From Chrysemys picta bellii (Eukaryota > Chordata > Testudines > Emydidae): a stretch of DNA of 64,000 nucleotides. The position numbers and the translations under genes are program-made. The notes beneath the pieces were generated by a model. That model worked only from the letters and a program-made list of their open reading frames with translations. It searched no databases and was not told the DNA's origin. Each line of letters starts with the position of its first letter. Position 1 is the stretch's first letter. Positions 12,531 to 24,411 of the stretch are shown here, piece after piece. Where the stretch lies: contig NC_088795.1 of the NCBI RefSeq assembly GCF_011386835.1, forward strand, positions 115,461,434 through 115,525,433, read 5' to 3'.

Positions 12531-12794
12531 AGGTACGTCTACGCAGCCCCTGGCAGCAAGCCTCTCAGCCTGGGTTGACAGACTCTTGCTTGCAGGGCTC
12601 ATGCTACTGTGCTAAAAAGAGACATTGCAGCTCAGGCTCTGAAGCCCAAGCCATCCCTAGGCTCCAGACTCCAAGCCGCCACTTCAAAGCGCTATCTATG
12701 CAGCTAGTTTTAGCGTGCTTGCGCAACCCATGCTAGCCTGAGTCTGCCGACTTAGGCTGGGAGGCTCGCTGCTATGGGCTGTGTAGACATATCC
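12531..12794. mobile_element. MITE with about 41-bp terminal inverted repeats
   Basis: The arms 12531-12571 and 12754-12794 are inverted copies differing at only a few positions. They begin AGGTACGTCTACGCAGCC on the left and AGGATATGTCTACACAGCC on the right (complement). The interior is rich in AAGCC, CAGGCT and GCTAGC words and has no coding capacity. The long inverted ends and small size identify a non-autonomous DNA transposon. The GTCTACAC end motif suggests the same broad group as 6641, 42077 and 59760. Confidence 0.75.
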
Positions 12795-13303
12795 TGGGTT
12801 GTTCATATAGTAATTTCCCCAAACAGTTTAACATCATTAAAACTGCTTTATATAAAGAAAACACGTTTTTATTACAGGCCAAACTTCAGATTTAGCAAAC
12901 TATATTGTTGCACAGGCAGAAAAATATTTAGCCTAATCCTGCTCCCTTTCATTTGAAAGGCACAACCCTCTTGGACTTCAGCTGGGTCCAAATCAGAATG
13001 GTAGCTTCCAAAAATAGCATCAGCCACTTCTAACAACATATTTTTACCAAACCTCTCAGGACTTTTTCAATGTTAACATTAGGTCCATACCCAGTAATTC
13101 ACATCTGACACTTAACCTCTCCCCAAACAGGTAACTAGCATTTTATTTCCTGCTTAAAGGCTAAAGAGACAGGAATAATACATCTTACTGGTACACCTTC
13201 CACAACAGCACACCAGGTTTGTATGTCATTAATTCAGTAGTGAATGGTATTTATCCTTAATATTGTATTTGTAGTTTAGTTTCTGGTTAAACTGGAAAAT
13301 TCA

Positions 13304-13402
13304 TGTAAGGGTACTTGAACTTTCCTTAGGGGGTTAAAATTGTAAGGGTATTTGAACTTTCCTTAGAGGGTTAAAATTGCAAATTCCTTAGGGGGTTAAA
13401 AT
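13304..13402 (+). repeat. 37-bp tandem repeat, 2.7 units
   Basis: Unit 1 (13304-13340) and unit 2 (13341-13377) are both 37 bp, start TGTAAGGGTA and end GGGTTAAAAT, and differ at two positions. A truncated third unit (13378-13402) follows. A small minisatellite, near-identical and so probably young. Confidence 0.92.
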
Positions 13403-14401
13403 CCTAAAATTGGATGATCCTTAGGGACATAGATTGTAGAATGAAAACTTTCCAGAGTAAGAAGCACCCATTGTGTCTAGAATAAGGCAATGGTTAATCC
13501 ACTTGTTCTTTTTCCAAATGCTAGCTGTCATTTTTCCATCAGATAATGAGTATAGATATGGATAACGTGTGCCCTTGCTAATGCCTTTTAGAGAGCACAT
13601 GGTCTTCTTCTTCCACTAATACATAGATATTTCCAGTGTTATTCTCTATCCCTTTCCTAACACCCCTTGCACCTTGTTTGCTTTTTTGACTACCACTGTG
13701 CATTGGGCAGATGTTTTCATTGAGCTGTCCACAAGGATGTCTTGGTCTTTTTTCTGTGTTGTTACAGTTAATTTATAACTCAGCAATATGAAAGGATAGC
13801 TGAGATTAGTCCTTCCAGTATGCATCAGCTTACACTCACCTACATCTAATTTAATTTGAAGATAAAACTGTCTGCTCACTACATGAATTACATATTTTAC
13901 AAATGCTGCAGCTTGCTTATTTGGTTTTCCCGCAAATCTGGACTAAAATGGCACATTATAGATGGAATTCAAAATGATCCAACACCAGTGCCTTCAGAAT
14001 CCATTGTGGGACAAATACTAAGCCAACTAAATAAACAATCTCAACCTCACTTCTCTTGTCCTGACGTTAGAAATCACAAAGTAGCTGACATTCCTTAATG
14101 TGCACTTCAGTGTTCCCATTTAAAACTGATTGTTATCTTTGTCTTCAGTCTTTCACATGCCCTCCTGCAATGTTGAACCAAGGTTCCAGTCTTCCTATTC
14201 ACTAAGGGTAAAAACCCTTCTTTTGTAGAGAGGCACAAGGCCTATGAATCATTTAAGTCCTACTTAAGCCTTAGTTTGGATGCATCTTCACTAGTTATAA
14301 AAGCTAGCTCTCTCACTGTAAAATCCTAGTGAAGGCCAGGCAAGTGGTAGTTTTACTTTTGGTGTAGCTGGCAGAGGAAAACCCTAGAGGTGTGTCTAGT
14401 T

Positions 14402-14480
14402 CTACTCTGACCAACTACACCCTAGACCCACCCCTAGGGTTTACTTTGACTGGTTACACCCTAGACTACCCTGAGGGTTT
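14402..14480 (+). repeat. Imperfect 40-bp tandem duplication
   Basis: Two neighbouring blocks share the order ACT.TGAC, ACACCCTAGAC, then GGGTTTA. The second starts about 40 bp after the first, with several substitutions. A short AAGA simple repeat follows at 14502-14519. Confidence 0.6.
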
Positions 14481-14519
14481 ATGGCTTTGTGTTCACTGTA
14501 AGTAAGAAAGAAAGAAAGA

Positions 14520-16060
14520 TATGTTTTCCATCCAGATAACTACCTTGAGATGACTCTCTGAATGTTAAATGCTAGTGGAGACAAGGTAGCTGGTAGCTTT
14601 TTACCTTGCTCTAGCTAGTTGAAGTGAATCCTATATTCCTCCACCTGGGATTGACCTAAACTAGCTATACAGAAACATATTGGGGTTGAGAAATCAGCAT
14701 TTTCCAACAAACCCCTATTGTGTGCCTAACCCCCAGGCTGTTCTTGGGTCGGGGGAGGGAGTATCTCTCTTATTTTTCATAAAAATGTCAAAAGGTCCCA
14801 GTGTGGAATAGGAAACTGAAAAATATCAATTTTTCCCAGGATAGGAAAACAAAACAAAGCAGACACCTTTTTTTACTAGTGAAGACATAGCCTTTGATGC
14901 ACAAATCTTTTGTTGGCCTTCTGCACAGGGTTGACTTTCAGCCAGGTTTCCTTTCCCTATAAGTTTGCAAAAGAGGCTCTCAAAAGTGAGATGGAGAACG
15001 AGTAAAAGGCTCAGGCTGAGTAAGTACTTCCCTGACCAGCAGTATTTAACAACATTATTAACAGAACATTTAGCCCATCTCTAATTAGCTAGTCTTAGGA
15101 ACAACCAGCTAAGCATCACAATTAAGCTTGTGCAGCAAACAGCTACAAGCTTGTAGTCAAGACAAAGGTTTTGATACTGGAAGTAAACATACCAAAAATA
15201 GCTTCAACAATCAGTGGGAAAAACAAGTTGCTGTTTAAGTCCAAGAAAAATAAAAGAGACTAATGGAAGGAAACGGGGGAGTAATTTGTCAAAAATGTTA
15301 GGAAAAGAAGTGAATTGTCCTTCTCCAATCTGATGCTGTTTTCATTAATTTCTATTGAAATGCTGCAGGAATAGATGGAGTTGGCATCAAAAGATTTCAG
15401 TTCACACCTTCACCTGTTCAAATATACAAGTACATTCTTATGAGTCATGTACTGTATGCACTTTTGTGCTTGTGGTGACTTAAATGTGTTAAGATTGGCT
15501 CGCATTAAAAAAAAAAGGAAATCAGCTTCTGTTGGGTATGGTTTAATCTAACTGCAACTTCCTAAAATAAACAGTAGTAAATCAATATGGACTAAAACCC
15601 GGAATCTGTTATGTGACATTAATTCCATTTATCAAAAGGATCTTTCCTTAACAGACTGTTCTCCTTTCCTCTACTGCTGTCCTAATGAGAATAAATTACA
15701 TTTTTATTGTATTTTATTTTTACATTCAGTAAATGTTACCTTAGACTGGCTTTTTCTGTAGTGAAAAATGTAAGGAAAGAACTTTAATTTTCTACTTCAC
15801 TTTTGAAGTCAACAGTTAGGTTCATATATCAAAATTTGAGTGCAACTATAGCAACTTGACAATTCAAATATTCCAGGTAGGCACACAGTTATTTTGATAT
15901 TATATCATTCAAGCAATTAAATGTACACCTTGAAAAATGCACACTTCTCCTCTCACACAAGTACTATCTTTCTGACCCATTGTCTCTGTGGAAATAAACA
16001 TCAGAAAGTAACATCATTGCAATAGACTGTAGGTTTATTCTGTTGTTTGTAACGGCCCAA
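14520..16060. other. No recognisable gene or repeat
   Basis: AT-rich. No exon-like frame or familiar repeat identified. Confidence 0.4.
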
Positions 16061-17275
16061 AACCTGAGTTGCACCTAGTTGTGTTTAGGGGCAGCTCAGG
16101 AGAGATATGGGGAACAAAGGAGACTTCGGTCAACATTAAGGTCCTCCAGTCCTGGAGGTATCCTGCTCCCAGACCAGTCCTTGGTGTAAATTAGAGCAGT
16201 CAAGGGCTGCTGTAACTTACCCCAGCTGCCAGAGGCCCCCAGGAACCTTTCCAGCAGTTGGAAATTGCTAGGATGTAGGGATGCCCTTAGCACACTTTCT
16301 AAGAGCAGGGGGAGAAGTTGGTTGCTATGTCTGCTCTAAGCCACCTGATTGATGATTCTCCTGGGCAGGTGGAATTATCAAGGGGCTACTTAAGCTAATT
16401 TACAGTCGTTTTGCAACAGTGGAACAGAGCTGAAGATCTGGGAGAGCAGTTCAAAGCAGATATAATGGACTGGAATCAGGCCCTTTAATGCTCTATTTTC
16501 CATTTCTTTGTATGCTAATGAAACATTAAGTACAGTTTGTAAATATACAGAATATTGTTACATTAATAAACAGAAATATATTAATGATTGAACACTTGAA
16601 TACCTACAACAAAACGCAAATGACTTATATTTGCTGTAGTGACAGGAATTATACTGAAGACTAATCTTGCATTGGCAGAGAGATGGACATTGCATGATGT
16701 AACTCCATCTGGGTGGTAGGTTGGGGGTGAGAGCATGCTAAGTAGCAAGAATACCTACACTTCTTACAAGGTGTACCCTGAATGCCAGGAAATGCTGCTC
16801 CATTGTGCTCTGGAGTGCCTGTAGAAAAATTAGGGTTGTCTTCTGGCTGTGTATGTTATGCCTGAGAATGGGGGTGGTGGCCTGAGCACTTTCCCCCAAG
16901 AATCTGACTGAAGTTAGTGGGCGTGTTTCCACTGACTTAAATGGCTGTTGAGTGGATCGCAAACTTAATGTACTCACACCAGGCCAGATAAAATTTACCC
17001 CTGTACATCCCATGGGACCAAGTTATTCTTGCTGTGGAAATTACTGTAGAACTGATGGATGAAATTGTTTTTAATTGTTCACTTTATTAATGTAACTTCA
17101 TAAGTAAAGTTTTATGACTGAAACAACATTCATTCATAAAACCGGTTACCCCAATAACTGGCTAATTGACAATTAAGATGCTTGTTAAGAGCCACAGCGT
17201 TTAGCCAGTTGCCCTTGTAAGTTTCACTGTCAATCCAATTCCTGCTTAAATCATTGAGACTTGCACTGTTTCAGT

Positions 17276-17382
17276 ATTGTAACTTCTGTTCATTGTTTGC
17301 CATTCATTACACTTGCCTACATTGTAACTTCTGTTCACTGTTTACCATTCACTATACTTGTCTACTTCTGTTCACTGTTTCC
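17276..17382 (+). repeat. 45-bp tandem repeat inside the LTR-like element
   Basis: Unit A (17276-17320) and unit B (17321-17363) both begin ATTGTAACTTCTGTTCA. A third partial unit begins with ACTTCTGTTCACTGTTT at 17364. Probably an enhancer-type duplication in the LTR. Confidence 0.8.
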
Positions 17383-17948
17383 ATATTGTAATTCAAACTC
17401 CATTTTAAAATGCTCACTCCATTTTGTAAAAGCTTGCTGCAACCTTCATTTTTGCAAAACCCTGCTGTAATCTTATTAGTTTAGATGTGTGAATGAGGTA
17501 TGGATGGATGATGGAATCAACCTCCAGCACCAGCCTGTCCTGATGAAATAGAGTTCAAACACCGATGGCTGAAGATGCAGACAACAGCCCTAACAAAGTA
17601 AGAAGAGTCCACCCTAAAAAGAAAAGAACAAAGGTACAATAGAAGGAAGATCAAAGCCAGGTCTGAGGCTGAAAGTCAAGTCTGTAATTGGCAGGTGATC
17701 AATCACACCGAGGCAGCATGACACAGCAAGACCTGTAGACTCTGAATTCAAACTAAAGCCTACAGGGTGAGATGGAAGACTTTGAAGGGTAACATTCTGC
17801 TGCCAACATGGGAGGGCAGACCCAGCCCTTCCTTGTGCCCAGCTTTCCTGGCCAGTTAGCCACCACTAGCTACGATCCCAAGCTGCGAACTCAAGCCACG
17901 AACTCAAGCTACATTCAGGACTGGTAACTATCAAGCAGCTGCAGAACA

Positions 17949-17950
<2 letters not shown>

Positions 17951-17985
<35 letters not shown>
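17951..17985 (+). repeat. (TG)n microsatellite
   Basis: Thirty-five bases of alternating TG. Confidence 0.97.
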
Positions 17986-17987
<2 letters not shown>

Positions 17988-18090
17988 TAGGTATTAATTA
18001 TTGGTCATAAATTGTCTTATCATAATAAATGTGGCATCTTTACCTTGCCCCCTGAAACGATCCTGTGTAGTTTTGTCTGCATAACATTAC

Positions 18091-19030
18091 AACCCCGAAT
18101 CTTCTGACTTTTGTGAGTAAAATTTACATATGTTGAATTAACAGAGTCTCTTGCATTTAATTTTCTTTCAAAGAACAAAATATAGTGGGATTGATTACTC
18201 AGGCATCATTTTCCTTTTACCACTGTGTTGACTTCATTCATTTCAATGGAATCACTTTGGCATGAGACTGCAATAGCACAGTAGAGAAACCCAGTGAGGA
18301 ATCATATAGTGAAATAAAGTGACTACTTATTTTTATTTCAGTATGTATTATGTTGTTTGTTTGAGGTCCCCATGCTGCAGAGATATGCATGCATGAACCT
18401 CCATATATCTAGAGCTCCACATCTCATTACATTGTTAAAGTTTAATAGAAAATCACATGCTGCAGAGGTTCAGCATGGTGTTTTCTGCCATTCTTAACTT
18501 TAGTCTCTAGTAGATACAGGGACCGTGAACACACCTATTTTAAATAAAACCTTGTTTATTCTAAAAGATAGATTTAAAAAGCTTATGGTGTTTTTGTACA
18601 CTTTTCAATAGCAAAAATATTCACCTAACTCAACACAGCATGTTCATTGAGCCATTGAATCAACAACACCCTTCCCTCCAGACACATAAACAGTTAGAGG
18701 ATGGTTTTGTCTGTGTAATTGCCTATTACTAAAATAAGTATTTTTTTTCTTCTCCAGTTTCTTTTCTTAAAAATGGCTCATAAATCGGGTTATAAATAGC
18801 TAGACTTGAATACCAAGTACATTCACAAGAAACTTGGACAGGTTTGCAGATGTCTGCAAAGAGGATCCCCCATGAATAAATGTTGCATTCAATGAATAGT
18901 ATTTGTCCAGCTCTACTTTCAAGTATTTTCAGTTATTCATACAATTTTATTTGACCTTTTAAGACCACCTCTGGCAGGCAATGGAAATTTGCTGATCCTT
19001 GGCTGGTTACTTAAGAAGAGTTTCACTTTA
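18091..19030. other. No recognisable gene or repeat
   Basis: AT-rich sequence with no supported feature. CATGCTGCAGAG occurs twice (18371 and 18457), too little to call a repeat family. Confidence 0.4.
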
Positions 19031-19039
19031 TATACATAT

Positions 19040-19335
19040 GCACTAAAAATCATGAACTTAGAGACACTAGATTTATTTCTTAACACAATCTATAACCCAC
19101 TGTCCCTCTTTTGTCCTATAGCTGTAGAATTAACTGCCCATTTCTTCTTGAATGGTCTCTTACAACATATTAATTCCTTATTCTAAACAATCTTTTCCAC
19201 CTTATATTTAGCTGTGACATCCTGAGTACCTTTCCCAGACCTGGAGAAGAGCTCTGTGTAAGCTTCAAAACTTGTCTCTTTCACAAACATAAGTTGGTCC
19301 AATAAAAGATATTACCTCCCCCACCTTGTCTCTTA
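19040..19335 (+). mobile_element. Penelope-like element, truncated 3' tail
   Basis: Matches, word for word in order, the 3' end of the larger Penelope-like element at 36350-38625. Shared words include GACACTAGATTTATTTCT, TAACTGCCCA, TTTCCCAGACCTG, TAAGCTTC and TTGGTCCAATAAAAGATATT. It lacks any reverse-transcriptase part, so it is a 5'-truncated copy, as is usual for these retroelements. The two copies let the family's 3' end be defined within this window alone. Confidence 0.75.
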
Positions 19336-19354
19336 TACAGACCTAGTCACGTGG

Positions 19355-19433
19355 GCCCAGATCCACCAATGGACCTAGTTGCTATTGAAATCAATGGGAG
19401 TTAGGTGCCTAAACGCGTAGTGAGGATCTGGGC
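19355..19433. mobile_element. Palindromic MITE of reptilian (Chompy-like) type
   Basis: The ends are exact inverted copies over 10 bp (GCCCAGATCC at 19355-19364, GGATCTGGGC at 19424-19433). The centre holds GAAATCAATGGGAGTTAGG and TTAGGTGCCTAA. This arrangement is typical of tiny palindromic Harbinger-type MITEs of crocodilians and turtles. The family name is from memory, not a search. It lies just 3' of the Penelope-like tail. Confidence 0.65.
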
Positions 19434-20504
19434 TGTGATGTCATTCTTTAGTACTCTGTACATCTGAATGATGTGACTACCTGAGGTAACTAATGCAACA
19501 GATGACTAATATCTCAGACTCAGACATTTAACCTTTAGTAACTAAGTAGAGAAAGGAAGAATCAGAAGTAAAAGACAGACATTTAAGAATCTTGGAGTTA
19601 CTACTTGTTGAGTTATTATTTAACTGTAATATTCAGTGGTTCCCTTTGGTGACATGGTTTTCACCAGAAGAATGTTCAGCCCACATAAGAAATAGCCATA
19701 CCCTTCACTGTGTAAATCAGAATGGCCAGTGAAGTGACTAGAGCTATGTTGATTTACAGCAGCTTAGATTCTGGACCAAGGTTTTATTTTTGACATTTCA
19801 AAAATAGTGGAATGCAATCATAACATTGTTGAAGTAACATTGCATAAGCATTGTACAGAATCTGTAGATAATAAAATATTTTGTATTTCGTTTTTTTATC
19901 TTAAAGGTCAACAGGCACATGCCATTGATTTTTCCCCCTGAAGATACTGTAGTTAAGCAAGTTCCCCAAACAAATTTATTGCAGGTGATTCATTATATGC
20001 TTGCAACAGCACAGCAGTGCTTTAATTCTGGATGCAATCAATAGACCTCTGTTTCCATAACAATGTACAACTAAAATACCTGAGATACATATAGAGTTGT
20101 GCTCATGGTTAGTGATGTTTTCAGTCAATAGTGTCTGACAAATAACTGTGTGCTTTAAATCAACAAACCCACATTTATTGTTCTTTTTATTTAAAACAAG
20201 TAACTATTTGTTTGAAAAAAATGTATAAAACCAAACCAATTACAATAATGTTTATTTCTTATGGGGAAAATAACAACCAGAGGCAAAGAGTAGCCTGTTC
20301 TAGTAACCAGAGTTGTTCACAGTAATGGTCTGGAGCTAGATGTCTATTTTAAGTTTCTTGCACTCTTCCTTCCTGGTTTTCTTGAAGTTCACAGCACTTT
20401 TCTGTAAGCAACAAAGATAAAATGAAAAGTAAACAGTAAGTAGATTTTATAATGTGCTAGCTGGAAAACAGTTTACACTGAGCGAGGTAACATGAGTATT
20501 TTAG

Positions 20505-21060
20505 CAAAAACAACAAGGAGTCCTTGTGGCACCTTAGAGACTAACAAATTTAATTGGGCATAAGCTTTCGTGGGCTAGAACCCATTTCATCAGATGTGTG
20601 GAGTGGAAAATACAGTAGCAGGTATATATACATAGTACATGAAAAGATGGGAGTTGCCTTCCCAAGTAAGGGGTCAGTCTAATGAGACAATTCAATTAAC
20701 AGTAGAATACCAAGGGAGGAAAAATCACTTTTGTAGTGGTCGTGAGGGTGGCCCATTTCAAACAGTTGACAAGAAGGTGTGAGTAACAGTAGGGGGAAAT
20801 TAGTATGGTAAAATTAAGTTTTGTAATGACCCATCCACTCCCAGTCTTTATTCAGGTCTAATATGATGGTGTCCAGTTTGCAAATTAATTACAGTTCTGC
20901 AATTTCACGTTGGAGTCTGTTTTTGAAGCTTTTTTGTTGAAGAATTGCCACTTTTAAGTCTGTTATTGAGTGACCAGGGAGGTTGAAGTTTTCTCTTACT
21001 GGTTTTTGAATGCTGTAATTCCTGATGTCAGATTTGTGTCCATTACACAATATTCTTCCT
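20505..21060 (-). mobile_element. Penelope-like element, antisense 3' segment
   Basis: Read on the minus strand, 20822-21050 translates to the C-terminal end of a Penelope-like polyprotein. It shows an NFNLPGHSITDLKVAIL block (the GIY-YIG downstream region, with the conserved H and D) and then KSFKNRLQRE. An in-frame stop follows before LICKLDT. The conserved 3' tail comes next, with TTGTTAGTCTCTAAGGTGCC at its end. The family is different from the element at 36350. The segment is truncated and non-functional. A hammerhead-like core lies in the tail. Confidence 0.75.
20550..20600 (-). ncRNA. Hammerhead-ribozyme-like motif in Penelope-like tail (probably inactive)
   Basis: On the minus strand the tail contains CTGATGA (20587-20593 complement), a hairpin with GGG/CCC arms, GAAA (20566-20569 complement), and a 3-bp AGC/GC. 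minimal stem III. This order is that of a type I hammerhead core, and such ribozymes are known in Penelope-like elements. Two departures are visible: one extra A follows CTGATGA before stem II, and the nucleotide expected to be U before the cleavage position is C. I infer a decayed ribozyme. No activity is claimed. Confidence 0.45.
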
Positions 21061-21139
21061 CAAGGATTTGTCAGATAGGGATGGCTCACTGGTGTTCATG
21101 TGTACAGTGGAGAAGAACAATGCCTTCTACTGCAAAAAC

Positions 21140-21220
21140 ACTGAGTGAAATTCTATGGCCTCTGTTAAGCAGAAGGTCAGACAAGATGATAGTGATTTCT
21201 TCTGGCCCTTTAGCGTATGC
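21140..21220 (+). mobile_element. CR1 LINE 3' end fragment
   Basis: Reads GTGAAATTCTATGGCCTCTG, CAGAAGGTCAGACAAGATGA and TTCTTCTGGCCCTTTAGC. This is the characteristic CR1 3' untranslated sequence of turtles and birds. Severely 5'-truncated, as usual for CR1. Confidence 0.75.
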
Positions 21221-22129
21221 ATTCTTTTCGTTGCTGGATAGTAAAGTATAGCCTCAAGCTCTTCAAGACAAAATATTCAAACATTCAAAATGAGCTAGTG
21301 CACATCAAGATATAAAGATGTTCTAAATGTACAATGACAATAAGTCAAAATTAACCATGATTTCAATAGCATTCCATAGAGTGAGTAAAAAGAGAATGTT
21401 TATATTGAATTTCTAAAGTAATACTATAATTTTGGCTAATGTTTTCACTGCAACATGTCATTTTCGGAGCAAACACAAGTCATCAGAGAAACATGAAATT
21501 ATTTGTGTAAAACAATGTTTTCTAACCCAGAAATAAACACAGCCAACTGTCTAATTATATTCAGGTCAGGTATCGCAAACAGATGTTACAAATAGAAATA
21601 ATATCAAAATGTATTATGATATCCCACAGTTGTAATTATCATCTAAATAAGCAAAGAAAAAATAAATAAAACAAAGTTATAGATAGACAGCTCTATGTAA
21701 AAGCAATTTCAGAAACTGTAATGCAACGAAGATGACAAGCACACAGTACTTCTATAGGTTGAGCCAAAAAGTTTTGTACCAGAGATACATAGTTGAAATA
21801 ACACACAAGAATCACAAATATAGTCTAGAAGGCATAAGACTAATCTAGAACTCAATATAATGAATTATCAGTTATGATACATTTAAGGTATTTGAATGGG
21901 TCCAAAAAGAGAAAAAGAACAAAGAACCATAGTAATATAGGACCAATGGGTTGACCTGATGGCCCGGATTCTTGCTGGCCACCATCTCCACCCAAATGTA
22001 CCAGAGAGCGGATTACGCTCTCCAGCCCAAGCCACAGAGGAAGGCTTAATACTTGACACCTCAAGCTAGGGGAGAGGCTTCAGAGTTGGCCTGCGCAGGG
22101 TGAGCTTGGGAGTTCCCTGGACCCTGCCT

Positions 22130-23720
22130 CGCCAGGAAGGGCCGCCGCCCCGGAGGACACGGGAGGATGAGGCGGAGGCCGTGCCCTCCCCTATCGCTCC
22201 TCCGGCTGCACCCCCTCCCCGCTCTCCTCCGCCCCCTCCCCCGCCGCCGTTTGCCTGGGCTCAGCGCTGCCAGCCACCCTGCTGAGAACGGCCCAGCTCA
22301 GCGCACCTACGGCAGGTCCCCCGCTGAGCCCAGCCAAATGGAGCCTTTCCCTCAAGGCTGCTGCTGAGGCGCCCAGCCTCCTCCCCCCTTGCTGCTTCTC
22401 CCCCCGGCCGCCGGCCCCCATATTGCCGGGCGGCACGCGCCCAGCCCAGTCCCGCTGCCCTGCATGCTCCCCCTGACCCCCCGCTGCCGTGCATGCTTCC
22501 CCTCCCCCCAGCCCCCCGCCACCACGCATGCTCCCCCCAGCGCGGCCCGAGTGCTCTGGACCCAAACGGGCACCGCAGCACAGCCCATCCCCACTCTCTA
22601 CCTGGCCGCCTGGTGTGCTCCTCCAGAAGCGCCCGCCGCCCCCCCCACCCCGTGGCTCCTCCATCCGTGCTGCCCTTCAGAGAGGAGCGGGCCCCACCTG
22701 CTGGCGCCATATAAGGTAACCCCTAAGGTGCCACTTTTGAAAAATGTGCTGAGGGGAAGCGGCTGCTTCCCCTGTACTCCCCCAGCTACGCTACTGCCCT
22801 CCCCCAATTCCATTTCCGGCCGGCACTGGCTGCGTGCTGTGAGCTGCACTAGCGGGTGAGTGCAGGCAGGCACCATTCAGTGGCCAGTGACGTGTCGCCT
22901 CTGCTGCCCACCCATCAGCCCTTTACGTGCTCCCCATCCCCCTGTCCTCTTTCTGCTTTGCCCCTTCACCCCTCCCAGCCCCACTGCTCCTCCACATCTC
23001 CCCCCACCCCCAGGGCACATCTCACACCCATTGCTCTGCAGAGAGCCAGCCCCTGGTCAGAGCGCTCAGCTCACCAACAACCTGGCCAGCAGGCTCCTTC
23101 CTTCCCCCACTGCCTCTGGCTGGGCCAGCACCATGGGAAACTCCAAGACCCTCCATCCCGGGACATTGTCGAGGAGGAACCAAGCCCTGCATGTGCCAAA
23201 GCCCTGCACAGCGCTGGCACGGGGAAGCCTGTCTGCGCCTCAGCTAAGCTCTGGAGTGGTGATGGGGTGAAGTGATTTCCAGCCTGTTCACACCCCGAAC
23301 CTGCAGGCTCCACAGCAGCTCCCTGGGCAGGGGCTTAGCACCCTCTTCACCTGACCTGACCCCACCCCACCCTGGGTCCTATCCCCTGGAAGCACGGGGC
23401 TGCTCCATCCCCTAGTGACCTTCCTCTGCTGAGCCACCTCTCAGGCTGGGTTCACTGAAGCCCCTACAGTCAGGTTCCTTGAGCCCTGGTGCACAATGAA
23501 TCCTTAGGGCTTAACCCCTTCCTGCCCGTGCTGTAGCCAAGGGACAGGAGGCAGCTGGATTATGTTAGTGGCCAGCAGCATCCTGGAGGTGTTAGCTGCC
23601 TTTCCACAGTATGCCAACAGGAAGGGACAAGCTGTTTCCAGCCACTGGTGAGGCTGGGGGGAGATGAGCTCTGCAAAGACATGGGCCAGGTCACCCCTTC
23701 CCCCTCCTCCTTCTTTAGAT
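22130..23720. other. GC- and CpG-rich block, unclassified
   Basis: A sharp rise in GC against AT-rich flanks. CpG is dense from about 22140 to 22700 (CCGCCGCC, GCGGAGG, GCGCC words). It includes three GCATGCT words at 22462, 22491 and 22526 within a loose 29-35 bp C-rich repeat. Words near 22720-22800 resemble dispersed turtle repeats. Several overlapping frames of 100-157 codons exist on both strands, but none has a recognised domain. They look like a product of GC content. It may be a GC-rich repeat or a CpG island; no transcript evidence is available. Confidence 0.4.
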
Positions 23721-24405
23721 TTAAATAATAATAGGAAATGCCCTGTTAATTAGAATTACAAATGACCACCCAGACAAAAAACAATCACATACAAATAGTG
23801 AATTATCTCAGGCAGCTAATAAATCCAACCAGCAAAACAGCCCTTTTAGTCCCCACAGGAAATATACCTTCAACCTGCCCCAGAAGCTTGTCAAATAAAT
23901 GACTTTTGAAGCTTACCTGGAAGGTCATCAAGTAGGTTGTATAGTTTGTGTAGGAGTAATTAAGGGTTATATAGCAAGAGGGTCAGAAAATGTTATTTTT
24001 TCCCTGTGAAAAAATTCAGGGAAAATGAAATATTGTGTTTTCATTGACATTTTCCACTCATATTTTTGACTTTTTGTTGAAAATTGAAAAACAAGTTTTA
24101 GGCATAAAAGTTTTTGACAAAAGTCTCAATTTTCTGTGGAGAACAGATACCTTAGCAAACAGATTTATTTAGTTTAAAAAAAAAATTCTATAGAAAACCA
24201 CCTGTGCGGGAAAGCTATATATTCTTAGTAAGCCCCAGCCACTAAGCTGCAACTTAAGGAGTTCTTATAGAAAAGTCCTATAGAATTGAACAGAGATTAT
24301 TCTTTCTATAGGAATTGTAAACCAACCTCTAAATTTTTATAACAGGAATATAATTGTTATATGGGATATTAAAAATTCTACAGACTGGATATCATGCTTA
24401 ATCAA
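23721..24405. other. No recognisable gene or repeat
   Basis: AT-rich after the GC block ends. Only homopolymer A/T runs noted. Confidence 0.4.
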
Positions 24406-24411
24406 ATTGGG

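Larger units (their letters stand above)
17150..18090 (+). mobile_element. LTR-like retroelement sequence (probable solo LTR)
   Basis: Ends with an AATAAA polyadenylation signal (about 18023) followed by about 60 bp and ...ATAACATTACA, which fits an LTR R-U5 end terminating in CA. Upstream is AT-rich sequence with ACTCCATTTTGTAAAAGC words common in reptile retroviral LTRs. There is also an internal tandem repeat (17276-17382) of the kind often found in LTR enhancers. A (TG)n tract lies at 17951-17985. The 5' boundary and a target duplication could not be fixed. No gag, pol or env motifs are present. Confidence 0.45.

Noticed and set aside
13304..13402. CRISPR-like repeat
   Set aside because: Directly adjoining tandem units without spacers, in a vertebrate genome.
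22191..22859. Overlapping frames of 133-157 codons on both strands
   Set aside because: All lie in the GC-rich block where stop codons are rare; low-complexity Pro/Gly/Ala content and no domain.
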